Positions 48,611 to 62,219 of a stretch of 64,000 bases of DNA are shown in pieces. The stretch covers positions 136,500,621 through 136,564,620 of the forward strand of contig NC_133931.1 of assembly GCF_031877795.1 (NCBI RefSeq). Reading direction: 5' to 3'. Position 1 is the stretch's first letter. The number at the start of each line of letters is the position of its first letter. A program made the position numbers and the translations under genes. Under the pieces are notes generated by a model. That model saw only the letters and a list, made by a program, of their open reading frames with translations. It was not told the origin of the DNA and made no database searches. Source of the stretch: Strix aluco (Eukaryota; Chordata; Aves; Strigiformes; Strigidae).

Positions 48611-51600
48611 AGTTGGAAAAAAAAAGGAAAGCTTTTCATTCAGCTCCCACTTATGAACAGTTTCAAAAACAAACTTTAAAATTCATAAAGGACTTTAAAC
48701 TAAAGTTGCTGGGGGAGGGGAACCTCAATCCATCTCACTCTTACCAGCTTGATGCCAGTGCCAGTGATAGATGCCCAGAGCCTGGAGAGGGATCACAGGT
48801 CAGCAGGAGAGCACCTGAAGAGCAGCACAGAGGAATTCCAGCCAGTAAGTCAGCTTCATCGGGGACACAACTTAAATGCCTCTATGCAAATGTGTGTAGC
48901 ATGGGGAATAGACAAGAGGACCTAGACGGATTCAGTACATGCCTGCAGGGCTGTGATCTTACTGACACCATGGAGACGTGTGCTGGACTATGACTGGACT
49001 GTTGGAATGGAAGGATACAGGCTCTTTAGAAAGGACAGGCAGGGGTGACAAGAAGGGGGTGTCACCCTCTATGTCAGTGACCAGCTGGAGTGCATGGATC
49101 AGGATGAATAAGGAGCTGACTGAGAGCTTATGGGTCAGGATTAAAGGGAAGGCAGGGACAGGAGATGTTATAGTGGGGATCTGCTACAGGCCACCCAATC
49201 AGGAAGACCGAGTGGACGAGGCCCTCTATAGACAGATAGAAGCAGCCTGGTCCTCATGGGGGATTTCAGTCACCCTGATATCTGTTGGAGGGACAACACA
49301 GCAGGGCATAAGCAATCCAGGATGTTCCTGGATGATGTTGATGATAACTTCCTTCTCCAAGTGATAGAGGAGCCAATGAGGAGAGGTGCTATGCTGGACT
49401 TTGTTCTCACCAACACAGAGGGGCCAGTGGGGTGTGAAGCTCAAGGGCAGCTTTGGCTGCAGTGACCATGAAATGGTGGAGTTCAAGATCCTTAGGGCAG
49501 CAAGGAGGGTGCACAACAAACTTGCTACCCTGGACTTCAGGAGAACAGACTTTGGCCTCTTCAGGGATCTGCTTGGCAGAGTAGCCCTGGAGGGAAGAGA
49601 AGCCCAAGAAATCTGGTTAATATTCCAGGATGATGTCCTCCAAGTTCAGGAGCTATGCATCCCGGCAAAGAGGAAGTCAGGCAAAAATGCCAGAAGGCCT
49701 GCATGGATGAACAAGTTGCTCCTGGACAAGTTCAAACTCAAAAAGGAAGCCTATGGAGGGTGGAAGCAAGGACAGAGAGCCTGGGAGGAATACAGAGAAA
49801 CTGTCCAAGCACCCAGGGATCAGGTTAGGAAAGCCAAAGCCCTGATAGAATTAAATCTGGCCAGAGACATCAAGAGCAACAAGAAAAGCTTCTATAGGTA
49901 TGTCAGTGATAAAAGGAAGACTAGGGAAAATGTGGGCCCTCTCTGGAAGGAAATGGGAGACCTGGTTACCTGGGATATGGAGAAGGCTGAGGTACTCAAT
50001 GACTTTTTTCCCTCAGTCTTCACTGTAAAGTGCTTCAGCCACACTGCCCGAGTCACAGAAGGCAAAGGCAGGGACTGGGAGAATGAAGAACCACCCACTG
50101 TAGGAGAAGATCAGGTTTGAGAACATCTAGGGAACCTGAAGGTATGCAAGTCCATGGGACCTGATGAGATACATCCACAGGTCCTGAGGGAACTGGCGGA
50201 TGAGGTGGCTAAGCCACTACCCATCATATTTGAGAAATCATGGCAGTTTGGTGAAGTTCCTGCTGACTGGAAAAGGGGAAGCATAACCCCCATTTTTAAA
50301 ATGAGAAAAAAGGAATACCCAGGGAACTACAGGCCAATAGGTCTCACTCTGTGCCCAGCAAGATCATTGACCAGATCTTCCTGGAAACTATGCTAAGGCA
50401 CATAGAAAATAAGGAGGTGATTGGTGAAAGCTGACATGGCCTCATGAAGGGCAAATCATGCATGACAAATTTGGTGGCCTTCTACAACAGGGTTACAACA
50501 TTTGTGATCAAGGGAAGAACAACTGTCATCATCTACATGGACTTGTGCAAAACATTTGACACTGTCCCACACGACATATCTCTAAATTGGAGACACATGG
50601 ATTTGACGGATGGAGCACTCTGTGGATAAGGAATTGGCTGGACAGTCACACTGAAAGAGTTGCAGTCGACAGCTCGATGTCCAGGTAGAGAGCAGTGAGT
50701 GGCATTCCTCAGGGGTCAGTACTGGGACCAGTGCTGTTTTACATCTTTGTTGGTGACATGGACTGTGGGATTGAGTTCACCCTCAGCAAGTTTTTCAACA
50801 ACGTCAAGCTGTGTGGTGCTGTTGATATGTTGGAGGGAAGGGATGTGCCATCCAGAGGGACCTGGACAGGCTGGAGAGGTGGGCCCATGTGAACCTCATG
50901 AAGTTCAACAAGGCCAAGTGCAAGGTCCTGCACATGGGTTGAGGCAATTCCATGCACAAATACAGGCTTGGCAGAGAATGGACTGAGAGCAGCCCTGAGG
51001 AGAAGGACCTGGAGGTGTTGGTGATGAGAAGCTAAGCATGACCTGGCAGTACGTGCCTGCAGCTGAGAAAGCTAACTGTGTCCTGGACTGCATCAAAAGA
51101 AGTGGGACCAGCAGGTGAAGGCAGGTGATTCTCCCCTTCTACTCCACTCTTGTGAGACCCCACCTGGAGTACTGTGTTCGGCTCTGGGGCCCCAACATAA
51201 GAAGGACATGGACCCCTTGGAGCGAGTCCAGAGGAGGGCCATGAAGATGATCAGAGGGCTGGAGCACCTCTCCTGTGAAGACAGGCTGAGAGAGTTGGGG
51301 TTGTTCAACCTGGAGAAGATAAAACTCTGGGGAGACCTTATAGCAGCCTTCTAGTACTTAAAGGAGACCTACAAGAAAGCTGTAGAGGGACTTTTTGCAA
51401 GGGCATGTCATGATGGGGTGAGGTTAATGGTTTTAAACTGAAAGAGGATTAGATTTAGATTAGATGAAAGGAAGAAATTCTTCACTGTGAGAGTGATGAG
51501 ACACTAGAACAAGTTGCCCAGAGAAGTTGTGGATGCCCCATCCCTGGCAGTGTTCAAGGCCAGGTTGGACGGGGCTTTGAGCAATGTGGTCTAGTGGAAG

Positions 51601-51680
51601 GTGTCCCTGTCCATGGGAGGGGGGTTGGAACTAGATGATTTTAAGGTCCCTTCCAACCCAAACCATTTACGATTCTATGA
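48611..51680 (+). mobile_element. CR1 LINE, about 3.1 kb, long 5'-truncated copy
   Basis: Plus-strand CR1 ending in the standard 3' end: TTTTAAGGTCCCTTCCAACC, CAAACCATTTACGATTCTATGA. Upstream are the 3' UTR (GAAGAAATTCTTCACTGTGA, the AGGCCAGGTTGGACGGGG region) and all of ORF2 from its N-terminal endonuclease to its C-terminus. The left edge is uncertain by perhaps 100 bp. The sequence from about 48690 (ACTTTAAACTAAAG..GGGGGAGGGG) looks like the region before ORF2, with no identifiable ORF1. Full CR1 elements are about 4.5 kb and most avian copies are a few hundred bp, so this one is unusually long. It is heavily mutated and immobile. Confidence 0.93.
48869..51354 (+). pseudogene. CR1 ORF2 endonuclease-reverse transcriptase, dead copy
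   Basis: Decayed coding region of the CR1 replication protein. Readable pieces in order: LKCLYANVCSMGN (start of the endonuclease, from 48869), ESLWVRIKG and VIVGICYRPPNQED (about 49120-49210), GDFSHPDICW (about 49259), [13 protein letters not shown] (about 49396), and the endonuclease SDH motif at 49461-49469. A 244-codon frame follows (49386-50120). RT blocks then appear: GPDEIHPQVLRELADE (50157), [22 protein letters not shown] (catalytic Asp codon 50540-50542 retained), and GIPQGSVLGPVLF (50701). The FADD box reads FFNN at 50791-50802, so both catalytic aspartates are lost. The C-terminal [28 protein letters not shown] is at about 51220-51303. At least six frame changes and several stops make it non-functional. 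A 2-nt shift lies just before 50847, as in the 15 kb copy. Confidence 0.92.
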
Positions 51681-53116
51681 AATAGCTTTGTATTCACTAA
51701 CGAAAGAAAAAAAACAGGAAATCTGTCTGTCTATCAGGAAATCTGATATGTGCTACACTTGCTAAATCTCCTTTTCAGTGAAATGGATTAAGACCTTATA
51801 GAAAAATGTAAGTGAAAAAGTGGGATAATAAACTGCATGCTTTAAATAGGAGATAGGATTGTACCTACTGCTCTGGAAAAAAAAAGATGGGTTTTGTGCT
51901 GTGGAAGAAAAACCAGTTCCATGCACATTTCAAACCTTTATTCTGGACCTGAGCTGTCTGCTAGCTTAATGTTTTTACTTAAACCTGCCATGAGAGGTCA
52001 ATGAATAGAGCTTACATTTCATTCTTTGGAATGCAGATGAAACTTCAGCCTGCATCAGTGACATTTGCAACTGTATACCAGTGGGCAGGAAATGTATATA
52101 GAAACCTCTTATTTTATGAATTATTAGTCATAATCTACAGGTAATATCCTAGATGAGAAAAGATCCAAATCACAGAGGCATTCGAAATGGTTCTGGATCC
52201 AAGTTACTCAAGAGGGTTTTGATACAATGAACTAAAATCTGCACACCAGATCTTAAAAAACAAAAAATCTTTTCTATTTGCATCTTCTTTACATATTTTG
52301 GTTTGACATGGATGGAGATGCAAAAGCAAACCACTCATCTGATACTAATTCTTGTATAACAGCTCAAGATGGCTGACCAAAGACCAGCTAATGGAGAAAG
52401 GAAGGAATGTAATTTGTTGACAAACATTTCAGTTAACATGTGCAAAGTGTATGCTTATGCATGCCAGTTTAGTGGCCTCAGTGGCCTATTTGATAGAGAA
52501 AAGGAAATAGCGGTGAAATTAATCATACTGATGGCTGTTTGTGTGATGTTTTTGCCATATTGCAGAACATTAACTGCAGTGAAATTTGTCAAGGGATTCT
52601 GATTTTCAATGAAATCATCTACTTTGTAGCATACTCTCCCCTATCTTATTATTCTTTGGCATGTAACATACTTGGAGATTAGAAAGTCATATTAAAATAT
52701 CCATTAGTCACCCAAAAATGGCTACGGAATCTGACAAAGAAGAAATCAAGTCACAAAAATCCCTTCCAGGGCAGGCTGTGAAAGGCTGCACTTGGTGCCA
52801 AATGTGGGACTGGTCAGACCTATGTTTAGAAACCCATGATAAGTTCTAAACACAGTTTGATGAAAACCTGATGCAAGTCTCCTTTCCCTGTCATCTGCTG
52901 ACATTAAACTGTGAATTTGCCTGTGATGTCAGTTCTGAATTATTCCCTCTTGATTGCTGACTCAAAGGCTGGATGCTAATGGAGAACTGAGATTTTTAAG
53001 GTTCATCAGAGAAGGCATTAAAAATCTGAAAAATATGCATAACACTCTGGCTGGAGTATGCTCACATGGCTTTTCAGTGCTCTGTTAACTATTCTTTAAC
53101 AATAATTTTGCAAGAG

Positions 53117-53133
53117 TTTTTTTTTTTTTTTTT
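53117..53133. repeat. Poly-T tract (T17)
   Basis: Seventeen consecutive T. Together with the following pyrimidine-rich sequence and TTCAG at about 53164-53168 it mimics a 3' splice acceptor, but no convincing exon follows. Confidence 0.85.
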
Positions 53134-56100
53134 CTAAGGGCTGATTTCTTTTTGGTTTTGACTTCAGGCTCTGCGCATGGAGAGGGACTATTGGCATGAA
53201 CAAAGAAATTCTTTGCCTGAGTTTGAGCGTTTAAGGGAAATTTCATGTGGGAAAGACACTGGCCACTCTACACCAATAAGAAAGCTTAAAAGGAATGTTA
53301 AAACTACTTTAGGGAACTTTAGAATATTTGAAACATTCAGAGGAATAAGACAACTGAAGCTATGAGATTTTGCTCTTGAATCAGCTCAGACAAAAGTCAC
53401 AAAAGTCACTGCAAAATAACCCTCTGGTCCTGCAGAGACGCATGTTCTTAGCTTTAACTCAAAGGGCTTGATTAAAGTTTTAACTCTTTGTAAGCACAGT
53501 GGGGTCCCTCCCAGACCCAGGCTGGTGGCCCAGGCTTGACTTCTTCAGACAATGAAAGGAAGGGTGCCTTTACCTCAGTCTGGTTCCCAGGATAATTCTC
53601 TTACTTGAGAACATGCTTCTTTTAAAACCACTACTCCCCCTTGCTAACCAGGCCTTTTCTTGTCCTGTTATTGTCTCTGAACAATCTTCCATTGTCCAGA
53701 GAAAAGTGACTTACCTGTCCCTATTTTTTTCTGTCCTAGCTGTTTTTAACCACTAATAAACAAAACCAGTCTATCTGTCCAGTAACTATTCCAATAAGCA
53801 GGTCATCATTCAGCATTTGTAATTATTGCAGGGCAGCTCCAAATCTGCTCACGTTCAACTCACGCTTTTCAGTTTTGGCATGCTTTCTTAATGCTGGAAG
53901 CATTTCACAGATATTAGCTGGTTATACTTTCCAAGGAATCTGGTGCAGTTAAAATAGTATAGTTTCCATTCAAAGTACACTTTTATCCTTTTTTTCCCTG
54001 TTATTAGAAGAGGTGGCACTCTGTGGAAGTTCAAATACAGATGTGATGTAATTTTGAAGGAAAAGTACCTCTTTACAACTTCTGAGAGTCACTTGGAAAC
54101 TATTGCACACACTGTGATAAAGGAGAAAAGACATTGGAATAAAACTCACAACAAGGAACCAGCCTTTGGAGGAACTTGCAGTGTTCAGTGAGTAGGGACA
54201 ATAGAAGAAACAGAGAGGTGCAAAGAAAACTACCAACAAGCAAATTAAATGTGGCATGAACTATGAGAATAAAACCAAATCTAGGGAATTATAACAGGAT
54301 GAGAAAACAGAACAGGAAAAATATTCAAATGCTTGAAAAAAACAGTAATCTAATTATGCACAAAATGTGTAGAGGAGAAATACGGAGATACAACAGAAGT
54401 TGTCAAAGAGACTTTACAGAGCAACAGGAGCACAAGATGAATGGAGTGAAGTAGGAGGGAGTAAGTTAAAACCAACGCATGCAATCACTTTAGAATACAA
54501 CTGTCTATCTGGTATTTATGGGAAAGCATCCATAAAGCTCAATGGAGTATACAGAATCCCATAGGGTTACTATCGTATTTCTTGGTGCCTGCACTAGTAT
54601 TGTACAGCTGCTCAGCAGACCACAATAGTTTCAAAGAGAAGGAAGTTATCTGAGTGATACATTACTGATTTTCAGCATGGTGAGAGAGACGCCAAAAGTG
54701 GGACCTTTCCATCCTCCTTTCTTCCCAGACACTGCATGCAGGCAAGATCCAAATCTCCCTGGCTAATGCTGGCAGAAGCAAACAAAACTTGACAAGCTTT
54801 TTTGTAAATTCTAAATTATCCTTGTTTTCCCATTATGTGGCTAACCCAAACTGAAACTTCATTTAATACCTTGAACATTTCATAACCTAAATTTCCATTC
54901 CATCTCATGATGGAAGCAAAATTAAGCTACAGTCTTTTGAGGTCATCTCTGATTAAGGGTAATGTATTTCTTGACATTAGTCTGTGCTGGAGAAAAGCCT
55001 GCATTGTTGGTATCACCCATCCAGCACAAATTTCAGTTCTTTGAATGGTGTAGACACTGCTTTTGGCAAGAGTGCCCAAGCATGGGTCCAAGTCCCCTGG
55101 GCCAGGCTGCACAGGCCCCTTTATAGTGTCTGAGAACAGGAGTGGAGTGAGAGGTCCCAAGTCTTCTTGTGTCTGAGATCTTTGCCTCATGAGCCAGCTG
55201 TCCCCAATCCAGGTCCATGCCAGTATATGAGTCAACATGCAGGTAATGCTTATGACCAGAGAGCTTGAATCCAAGCCCTGGTTTGCTTTGACACCAGGAG
55301 GTATCCGAAGATGTCCCCCATCCCTGGCAGTTTACATTTACTGAATGAAGTCATATGTACTTTGACTGTGAGATTAAATGAGGCAATACTGCGTCAAAAC
55401 TATTGTAGAAAGGGATAGTGGGACAAAGTTATCTGCTGGTGGAAATCTGCTCAAACCAAAAAATACATCAATTAGAAAATGAACTCAGACTTTCAGTCTA
55501 TTTCAGCAACTGCTGCAGAGCTGAACCTTGGAGAGAGAGCAAGAGAGAGGAAAAAACCCAAGGTTCTCAACTTCTGGCAAAGCTCACTCTTTCTTAAGGA
55601 CTATATGTAAACTTAATGAAGTCAACAGAAACCTTTCAGTTAATATCACCCACCTCTGGATAAGAAAAGCACCTGAACATTCATTTACAGACTAAAGAAA
55701 AATCCAAATTAATGATGTGCTGATGGGTAAACCTTGCTTCTTCCCCTTCCACTGCTGTCAGGGCAGGTTGCCTTTAGTAGCTACTTGATTTGCTCCTTCA
55801 GAAGAGTAATAATATTGCACCTATTGGGCCTGAATTTAATGGTTATTTCCATCCTAACTGCCATACAACACTTGCAAAGGCTCCAGTTTTAATAGCTACT
55901 CTCTTTTTGGTATTACAGTGTAGTGCTTTACAATAAGATATACACAAATTGATTTTTTTTTATGAAAAGACTGACACATCATACCAGCATTGTGTTTGAA
56001 CCAGAAATACAATACCTTCTCTGAGATTTTTCAGGACTCTGTTGTTGGATCTTTGAACTTTATTATGTTCAAACTCTGTGTAAACAAATTCATTCTGCTA

Positions 56101-58346
56101 GAATTCAGACTGGCATTTTAAGTGTCTTGAGGGAGGGAAATGGGATAGTTTCATAGCACAAGTATTTTCAGTTATATTTTTAGTTTATTTTTCTCACAGC
56201 AGTGTAATTTGGTGTAGTGGGGTGTGTGTGTCTGGATCTTTTTTATTCACAGCTATAAATGAAGGATACTGCCCAAATAATTTACAGTGAATGTCTGAAA
56301 TCCATGCTAACTTCAGCATCAGTGAAGACGTAAGTCTGCCACTTAAAACCTTAATGCTAGTAATTCAGGATAGTCTAAATTGTACACTTGAATTCAGAGT
56401 ATTAGTTACTTTAGTCATCATTAGCAGCAGAGAAGTGTTTTTCTTTTTGCTTTTGTGTTTCAATTTTATCTATTAGGCATAAGTATGAAGAGATTGCACT
56501 GAATGATTGACAATGATAAAACTGAGGATTAAATATTTTAAGAATTACAAATATTTTACAGTGTGTTAACAAGGATCATCCAGAATTCCAAACTACATGA
56601 CATGACAATTTGTTGCAAACTGGGAGAGCAAATGCAAAGATGCACACTGCCACAGCAAGACACAGGCTCTCCTGTTGTTCAGAAATGGCCTTAGAAAAAG
56701 ATGCTGCTGGAGCCATGGTGCACTTTACATCTGCGGATGGCTCAAATGTAATGTTCTTATGCATCCAGGACCAAAATGGAGCAGACTGAAGACCTGAAAA
56801 AATGTTTCCACACTCAAGTCCAGTTACAGATTTTAATATCATAGGCTAAAATTTCTAACTTTCTTGCCAAGAATGTATTTAAAAGCTGCAAAATATGCAC
56901 TGAAAATCAATGCCAGATTAGGGGCAGCTGGACAATTTTCAATGAAGAACAATGCTTAAGCCATTATTTATATCATAAACAAACCATGGCAGAAAACTTG
57001 TGCAGTCTTTCAATTTAGTCAAAAGGGGAATCTAAAACTTTCCTTTGCAAACAGCTTGTTAGCTTACAGCTAGATCATCTTAGAGGCTTCTGCACAGAAA
57101 GGGGCCTTTGGCACACAGATCAGCCTCTCTCCAAGTAAGAAAAAAGAAAGGAAAAAAAAATGCTGTCATGGTATCTTTTATACAATTGTATCATGTTTCT
57201 AAACCATTTCTCTGCCCCGTTTGTTCATTAAAGATCTGGTTTAAGAGATGTTGGATTCAGTGGATTTACTGCTCACCTGCAAGGCCGATGGATCACACCC
57301 TGGTCATCTTTCGTGCAGAGCACTGCTAACAACAGAAGAAGGAAAAGCAAAGGTGTAATGCTGTGGCTGCTCGTGTTACAGGATAACAAAAAGAGGAATA
57401 CACAGTCTGTGTAGCTTTACTGAAAAATACCAGCTGCTGTTTCAATTACAATCTGGGCTAGATTCATGGTATTTTAAATCACTCTTTCTTACCCCTTGTT
57501 TCTTGCTGGCAGTTTGAAGTCCCACATTAGATTACCTTAACAGTTCATGTCTTGATAAACTAAACTGTGTGTTATTTGGAAATGCTTTGTGTTTGGCACC
57601 TTTGGCAAAGGGGACTGAGCGACCAGTTTGCTTCACTGTAGGTATATCAAAGTCTTAAAAATCCAGTGAAGGGTAGACAGCAGGCTTTCGTTTCCTGTTG
57701 TTGTTGTGGCAGTTTTCTGCAAGGCTGGTTTGAAATATGTTGGCAGAAATGATCTGGCAGAAATGTTTCCATTTTTGATGTGCTGGTGCTAGTGTGTTTC
57801 GATACAAACTACAGGAGGAATTTTTACTAGCTGGAAGCCAATACTTGCTTAACTTTCCCGATTAAAGTCAAAAGTTCACTTCAATATTGAATGCCTGGCT
57901 GGATCGGGGTCTGAGAGTCCTCTACTGAATTACACCTGTATGCCCTACTGGTTACAGGTGACATAAAGGAGAAATCATAATTGCCCTGAGGACATTCCAG
58001 CTGGCACTGGTAGCTGGCATAAACAACCTCATAAATAAAAAGTGGTCTTTTCTTGCAGTCGTGGTTAAGACAGAGATAGCTGAGGGTTGGTGAGGTATGG
58101 TGCAGTACAGTACCATGATGTTCACCCCCCAGAAGCTCAGCAATGTCTGACACATGTTAAAACAATTTCTTGAGATGTATCACACAGGAGATGAGGGTTA
58201 GAATTCAGAATTTTGTTTAATGTATTTGACCTTTTGCCTGTTTGGTGGGATTTTTTTCCAATTTCTAAGCTTTTTGTCTTCAGTGAGAGAGGAAGGACTA
58301 GCTTTTAATCTCTTCCTGTCAGTTGACAGGACTGTATGGCAATATC

Positions 58347-58360
58347 TTTTTTTTTTTTTT
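58347..58360. repeat. Poly-T tract (T14)
   Basis: Fourteen consecutive T followed by AATTCTC. Simple homopolymer with no attached transcript-like sequence. Confidence 0.85.
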
Positions 58361-58741
58361 AATTCTCTTGGTATGTGCAGGGAGTGGAACCACTAAATCA
58401 GAACTAACTCCACAGTTTCTTCTGTAGTGTGTGGTCTAGTGATTCACTGTGATGATGGTGATCTTTGTAGGCTGGCTGTAGATTGTAGTATGGAGACTTC
58501 ACCAATGAACACAGCATTGGTGAAAATGAAGTTTGAGAGCAGAGAGGCTGAACCTTCAAGATTTTTTTCAGAGGTCAAGGGAAAGAGTTATGGTCAGGGA
58601 TGGCTGTATGGCTGTATGACCAATAGGTCTATTATTTAATTAACAGAAACCAAAATGGCTGGAATACAACAATGAGGAAAAATGATTTGCATTGAGATCT
58701 GCATTGAGGTCATGTTCAGAGATTAAGGCTCTTGAATTAGC

Positions 58742-58771
58742 TTATTATTATTATTTTTATTATTATTATTA
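58742..58771. repeat. (ATT)n microsatellite, interrupted
   Basis: About ten TTA/ATT units over 30 bp with one interruption by extra T residues near 58753-58758. Ordinary microsatellite. Confidence 0.9.
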
Positions 58772-61700
58772 GCTTCATCCCAGCCTGCATTACTGAGACT
58801 TTGATGTAACAGAAATCTAGGTCCCTCTGAAAAATTCACTCACTTTCTCCGTATCTCCCTATCATGTGTTAGGTGTAGGCGAAAATGACAGTGAAAGAGT
58901 AGACTGCACCAATGCAGAGCCCTGTGGGCTGTGGTATTGACATGCTTTTATCAGCAACACAATCTGGTAAAGAGTTCCTGAAAGTCCCTGCGTTGTGTGA
59001 AGGAATTAGGTTCTTCAGCAAAGAGATGAGTGTTCTAAGTCTAAAAAAGGAGGAGGAAAAACAAATCTGAGATGTTTCTCTGCATAGCATGTTTCCCCTC
59101 ATGCTTTCAAATCAACAACTATCCTAGAGAAAATACAAGCATACTGATAATATATTGTCAAGCCAGCTCCAGAAGGAAAGAACATTTATTTAGAGTTATT
59201 AAAGGTTTTTTTGGCCCACAATATTTTGCAGAATAATTTAAAAAAAGTGTTATCTTTGTTAAATATTTAAACTGAAAATTGGTGCATGAAGAATCGTGTC
59301 TTTACATATGAGCTCCTCCTAGAGCCAAGTTTACTGGAGCTGTATCAGGACAGCCTCCCAGGGCTACTGAGGTAAGAAGGAGGGAGCTTCAGGGGCCTCT
59401 GATATGAGTTGTGGATGGTCTCTCCCTGACCAAAGGAAGGGAGAGACAATTCTTGAGCAGAACAGCTCCTGCTGTGCTGGTAGCAAGCAGAATGAATACA
59501 TGTGGAAATCTCACCAAGGACTGCTTTTTTTATTTGTTTATTCACCTATTACCACTACATCTTCCTGAACTCCCTGAGACAGTGGTTCACTGTATCGTCT
59601 AGAGCTCCTGTCACTGTTGTGTTTGATACAGTTACGCAATGATAGGGACTCAAAAGAAAGATTTTTGTGCGTGGACAGTTTATTGAGCGATTCACAGGCA
59701 AATGTGTTCCTTGAAATTTTACAGAAGCTATTATATACAGTAAGTAAACTGATGCAAGACCTGATGTTTTGGGAGTGATTTTTGTTGCTCAGGGATAGCT
59801 GCTTGGGATCCCTAAATGGAAAAAAGGTAGTTCCAAAGAGGAGAAGGAATATGTGTGGTGATAACACAAACAGGAAAAAATCCCTTGTTAAATATATATG
59901 TACACATACTGTTTGAGAGAGAATGAGTCTTTTGACTTATTAGGCTATTTCCACTGTTTTAAACAAATTCCTTAATATGCTAGAATGATTCACAATCACT
60001 GCCAAAGTGTCTGCCATTCTGCTGTGACTGTCATTTTAGTGTAGCTCCTTGCTCATGTGTATATATATTTACACATAAATGCATATAAATTGGTTTTAGA
60101 TGTCAATGTTAGAAATACATACCACAGTATGATGTCTAGCTGGCAGTTTTTGTCGCTCAAAAAATGTAAAAAATACTTTTCTTCATGGAAAATATCAATA
60201 AATGTATAGATTTTGAAAGTGACACTTAAAATAGATGGTAGAGGTTTTTTATTCTTCAAAATCAATTTTTTAAAAAAACCACAAAGTACTCTGTGAAAGC
60301 GTGCTGCTTTTTGGAATTTGTAGCACTATGTTAAAATATTTGAATTCGAGTCTGGGTGTTATCAGAAACATTTGTTTCCCATTGATTTCAAGCTTTAAAT
60401 GCAAAATCCTTTGAAAAAGTCTCCAATACCAAGTACATAAAAGAACGGTTTGAAAGGTGCTGATGTCAAGCTAGAACCAAAACAGATCTGAGGAAGAAAA
60501 TCAGTGATAGTATTAAAAAAAAAGCATTACCATTACAAGGCAGTTTAGCTATAGTCATATTTATCTGTGCATTTGCAGTGCTGGAGTCTATATACTGTAT
60601 ATACAGACATATGCTGTTTCTGCTAATGCTGAGTAGGGTTTGATCTCTCAGTGAATTGTCTGATAGTCTATTGCTGGACTGTCAATAGACTGGGCAATAA
60701 TCTGCTCTTGTTACTAGAGTGTTCCCCGCTGCCCTCCACAGTGGAGCAATCAGCATTCCCCTTGATCCCATCCTCCCATCACACCAGATATTACTGCTCT
60801 GCTGATCATTGCCTTGTGAATTTGTCATTCTCCAGCACTCCCAGGCAGATGAAGCTCTGACTGTGCATGTAATACCTGAAGCAAGGCACCACGTTACTTC
60901 CATCCTCCAACACAACACCCTCCCTGACAATTTTCTTTTCTTCAAAGAAAATTAGCTTCCAATTATTTCATAATTTGGTCATGTCTTGGGCCATGCCAAG
61001 GTAAAGGAAAGCTTGCCAGCAAAGTTTGTGATTCATCTCTCTCTGCACATGAACCTGCTTTTTGTTTGACTGGAAGCTCTCTGGATTAAGCAGATGTGGT
61101 TTAGCAGTGCCTTGTACTAATAGCTCAGTGCCAGTAACAGACTCTCATCTTCTAGCTTTGTCTCATCTTAATAAAGAGCTGATTATTTTCATGCCACTGG
61201 TCTCTTGGGAACTGCACTTCTTGTGTTCAGTTACCAAGGGTGTGTGAAAGAAGCTGAGGGGAAGAGAGAACAGCTAATAAAAGGATAAAAAGTACCTGGC
61301 ACCAATAGCTTAAAGTGCTGCTATTCTAAACAGAAAAGCACAAAAGTTCTGGTGGCCGCAATACCCAGTGGTGCTTACGAAATATCTTTTCTTACTGTTG
61401 TTGAATCAGCTGGTCACCTGAACAGAAGTCTCTGGAGATTACCAGTTCGTATCTTACAATAGTAACACGGTAAAGAGTAACTTTATATAACCAAGGAGTC
61501 CCTGTACTCTATCTAACTTACCATTTGTACATTTGGTATTAAACTTGCAGTATCACATTTGTAGATCAAATTGCTATAAAATCTCATCTGAACAGCAGCC
61601 TAGCACATGTTTTTAAATGTTACCCAGTAACTAGCAACTGCTATATCAAGCCCTGAAACTTATGATCGATTCAGAAAATTATTCAGCATTGAATAATAAT

Positions 61701-62202
61701 AATTCATGCAAATCCTCTTTTTGGCTTGGTAAAATGCAGCTATGGTTAATAACAAGATTGGTAAAAATCCTGTGAGCCCAGAGTCAGTGCTGACTGACCA
61801 CAGCCCTGCTAATGCAGTGAAGGCTCTGGGTAGGAGGAACCTACTTACCCAGTTCCTGCAGTCGGAGCCATTTTCCCACTGGCAGGCTGTTGAATACTGA
61901 AATGCCACTATCATATAGGCAGCTGCCCCTTTGTACTGGTTGCATTTGACTTGTTAGACTACAGAATTGATGAGTAATTAGCTATTTGCTATAGTACTGC
62001 CCTGCTGTACCTGCTAGGGACAGCCATCAGAGAAAAGTGTGCCCTCTGAAGAGCAGAGCTCTGTAGGCTGGCACTTGCTTTGGCATGCCCCTGAAAATGA
62101 GGAGTAGACTTGATTCTTGCTGTGCAAACATGTCAGTGACAGCATAAAATCTGAGTAAAATATTTATCTGCTAAATTCAGTGTATGCTTGTCAGCATGAA
62201 TT

Positions 62203-62219
62203 AAAAAAAAAAAAAAAAA
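62203..62219. repeat. Poly-A tract (A17)
   Basis: Seventeen consecutive A following GCATGAATT. It could mimic the tail of a plus-strand processed pseudogene, but there is no AATAAA at the expected distance, no flanking duplication that I can see, and no recognisable transcript upstream. Confidence 0.85.

Noticed and set aside
53117..53365. Pyrimidine tract plus TTCAG followed by a 62-codon frame, resembling a 3' splice acceptor and exon
   Set aside because: T17 tracts are common here. The following peptide is not recognisable, the frame has no good donor, and no matching upstream exon was found.
54927..55274. 115-codon minus-strand open frame
   Set aside because: No recognised domain or homology-like pattern. 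A 61-codon frame overlaps it in another phase on the same strand, as expected by chance in GC-richer sequence.
62150..62219. A17 tract as the tail of a processed pseudogene
   Set aside because: No transcript-like sequence, polyadenylation signal at the right distance, or target-site duplication is visible. CR1 does not readily make poly-A retrocopies.
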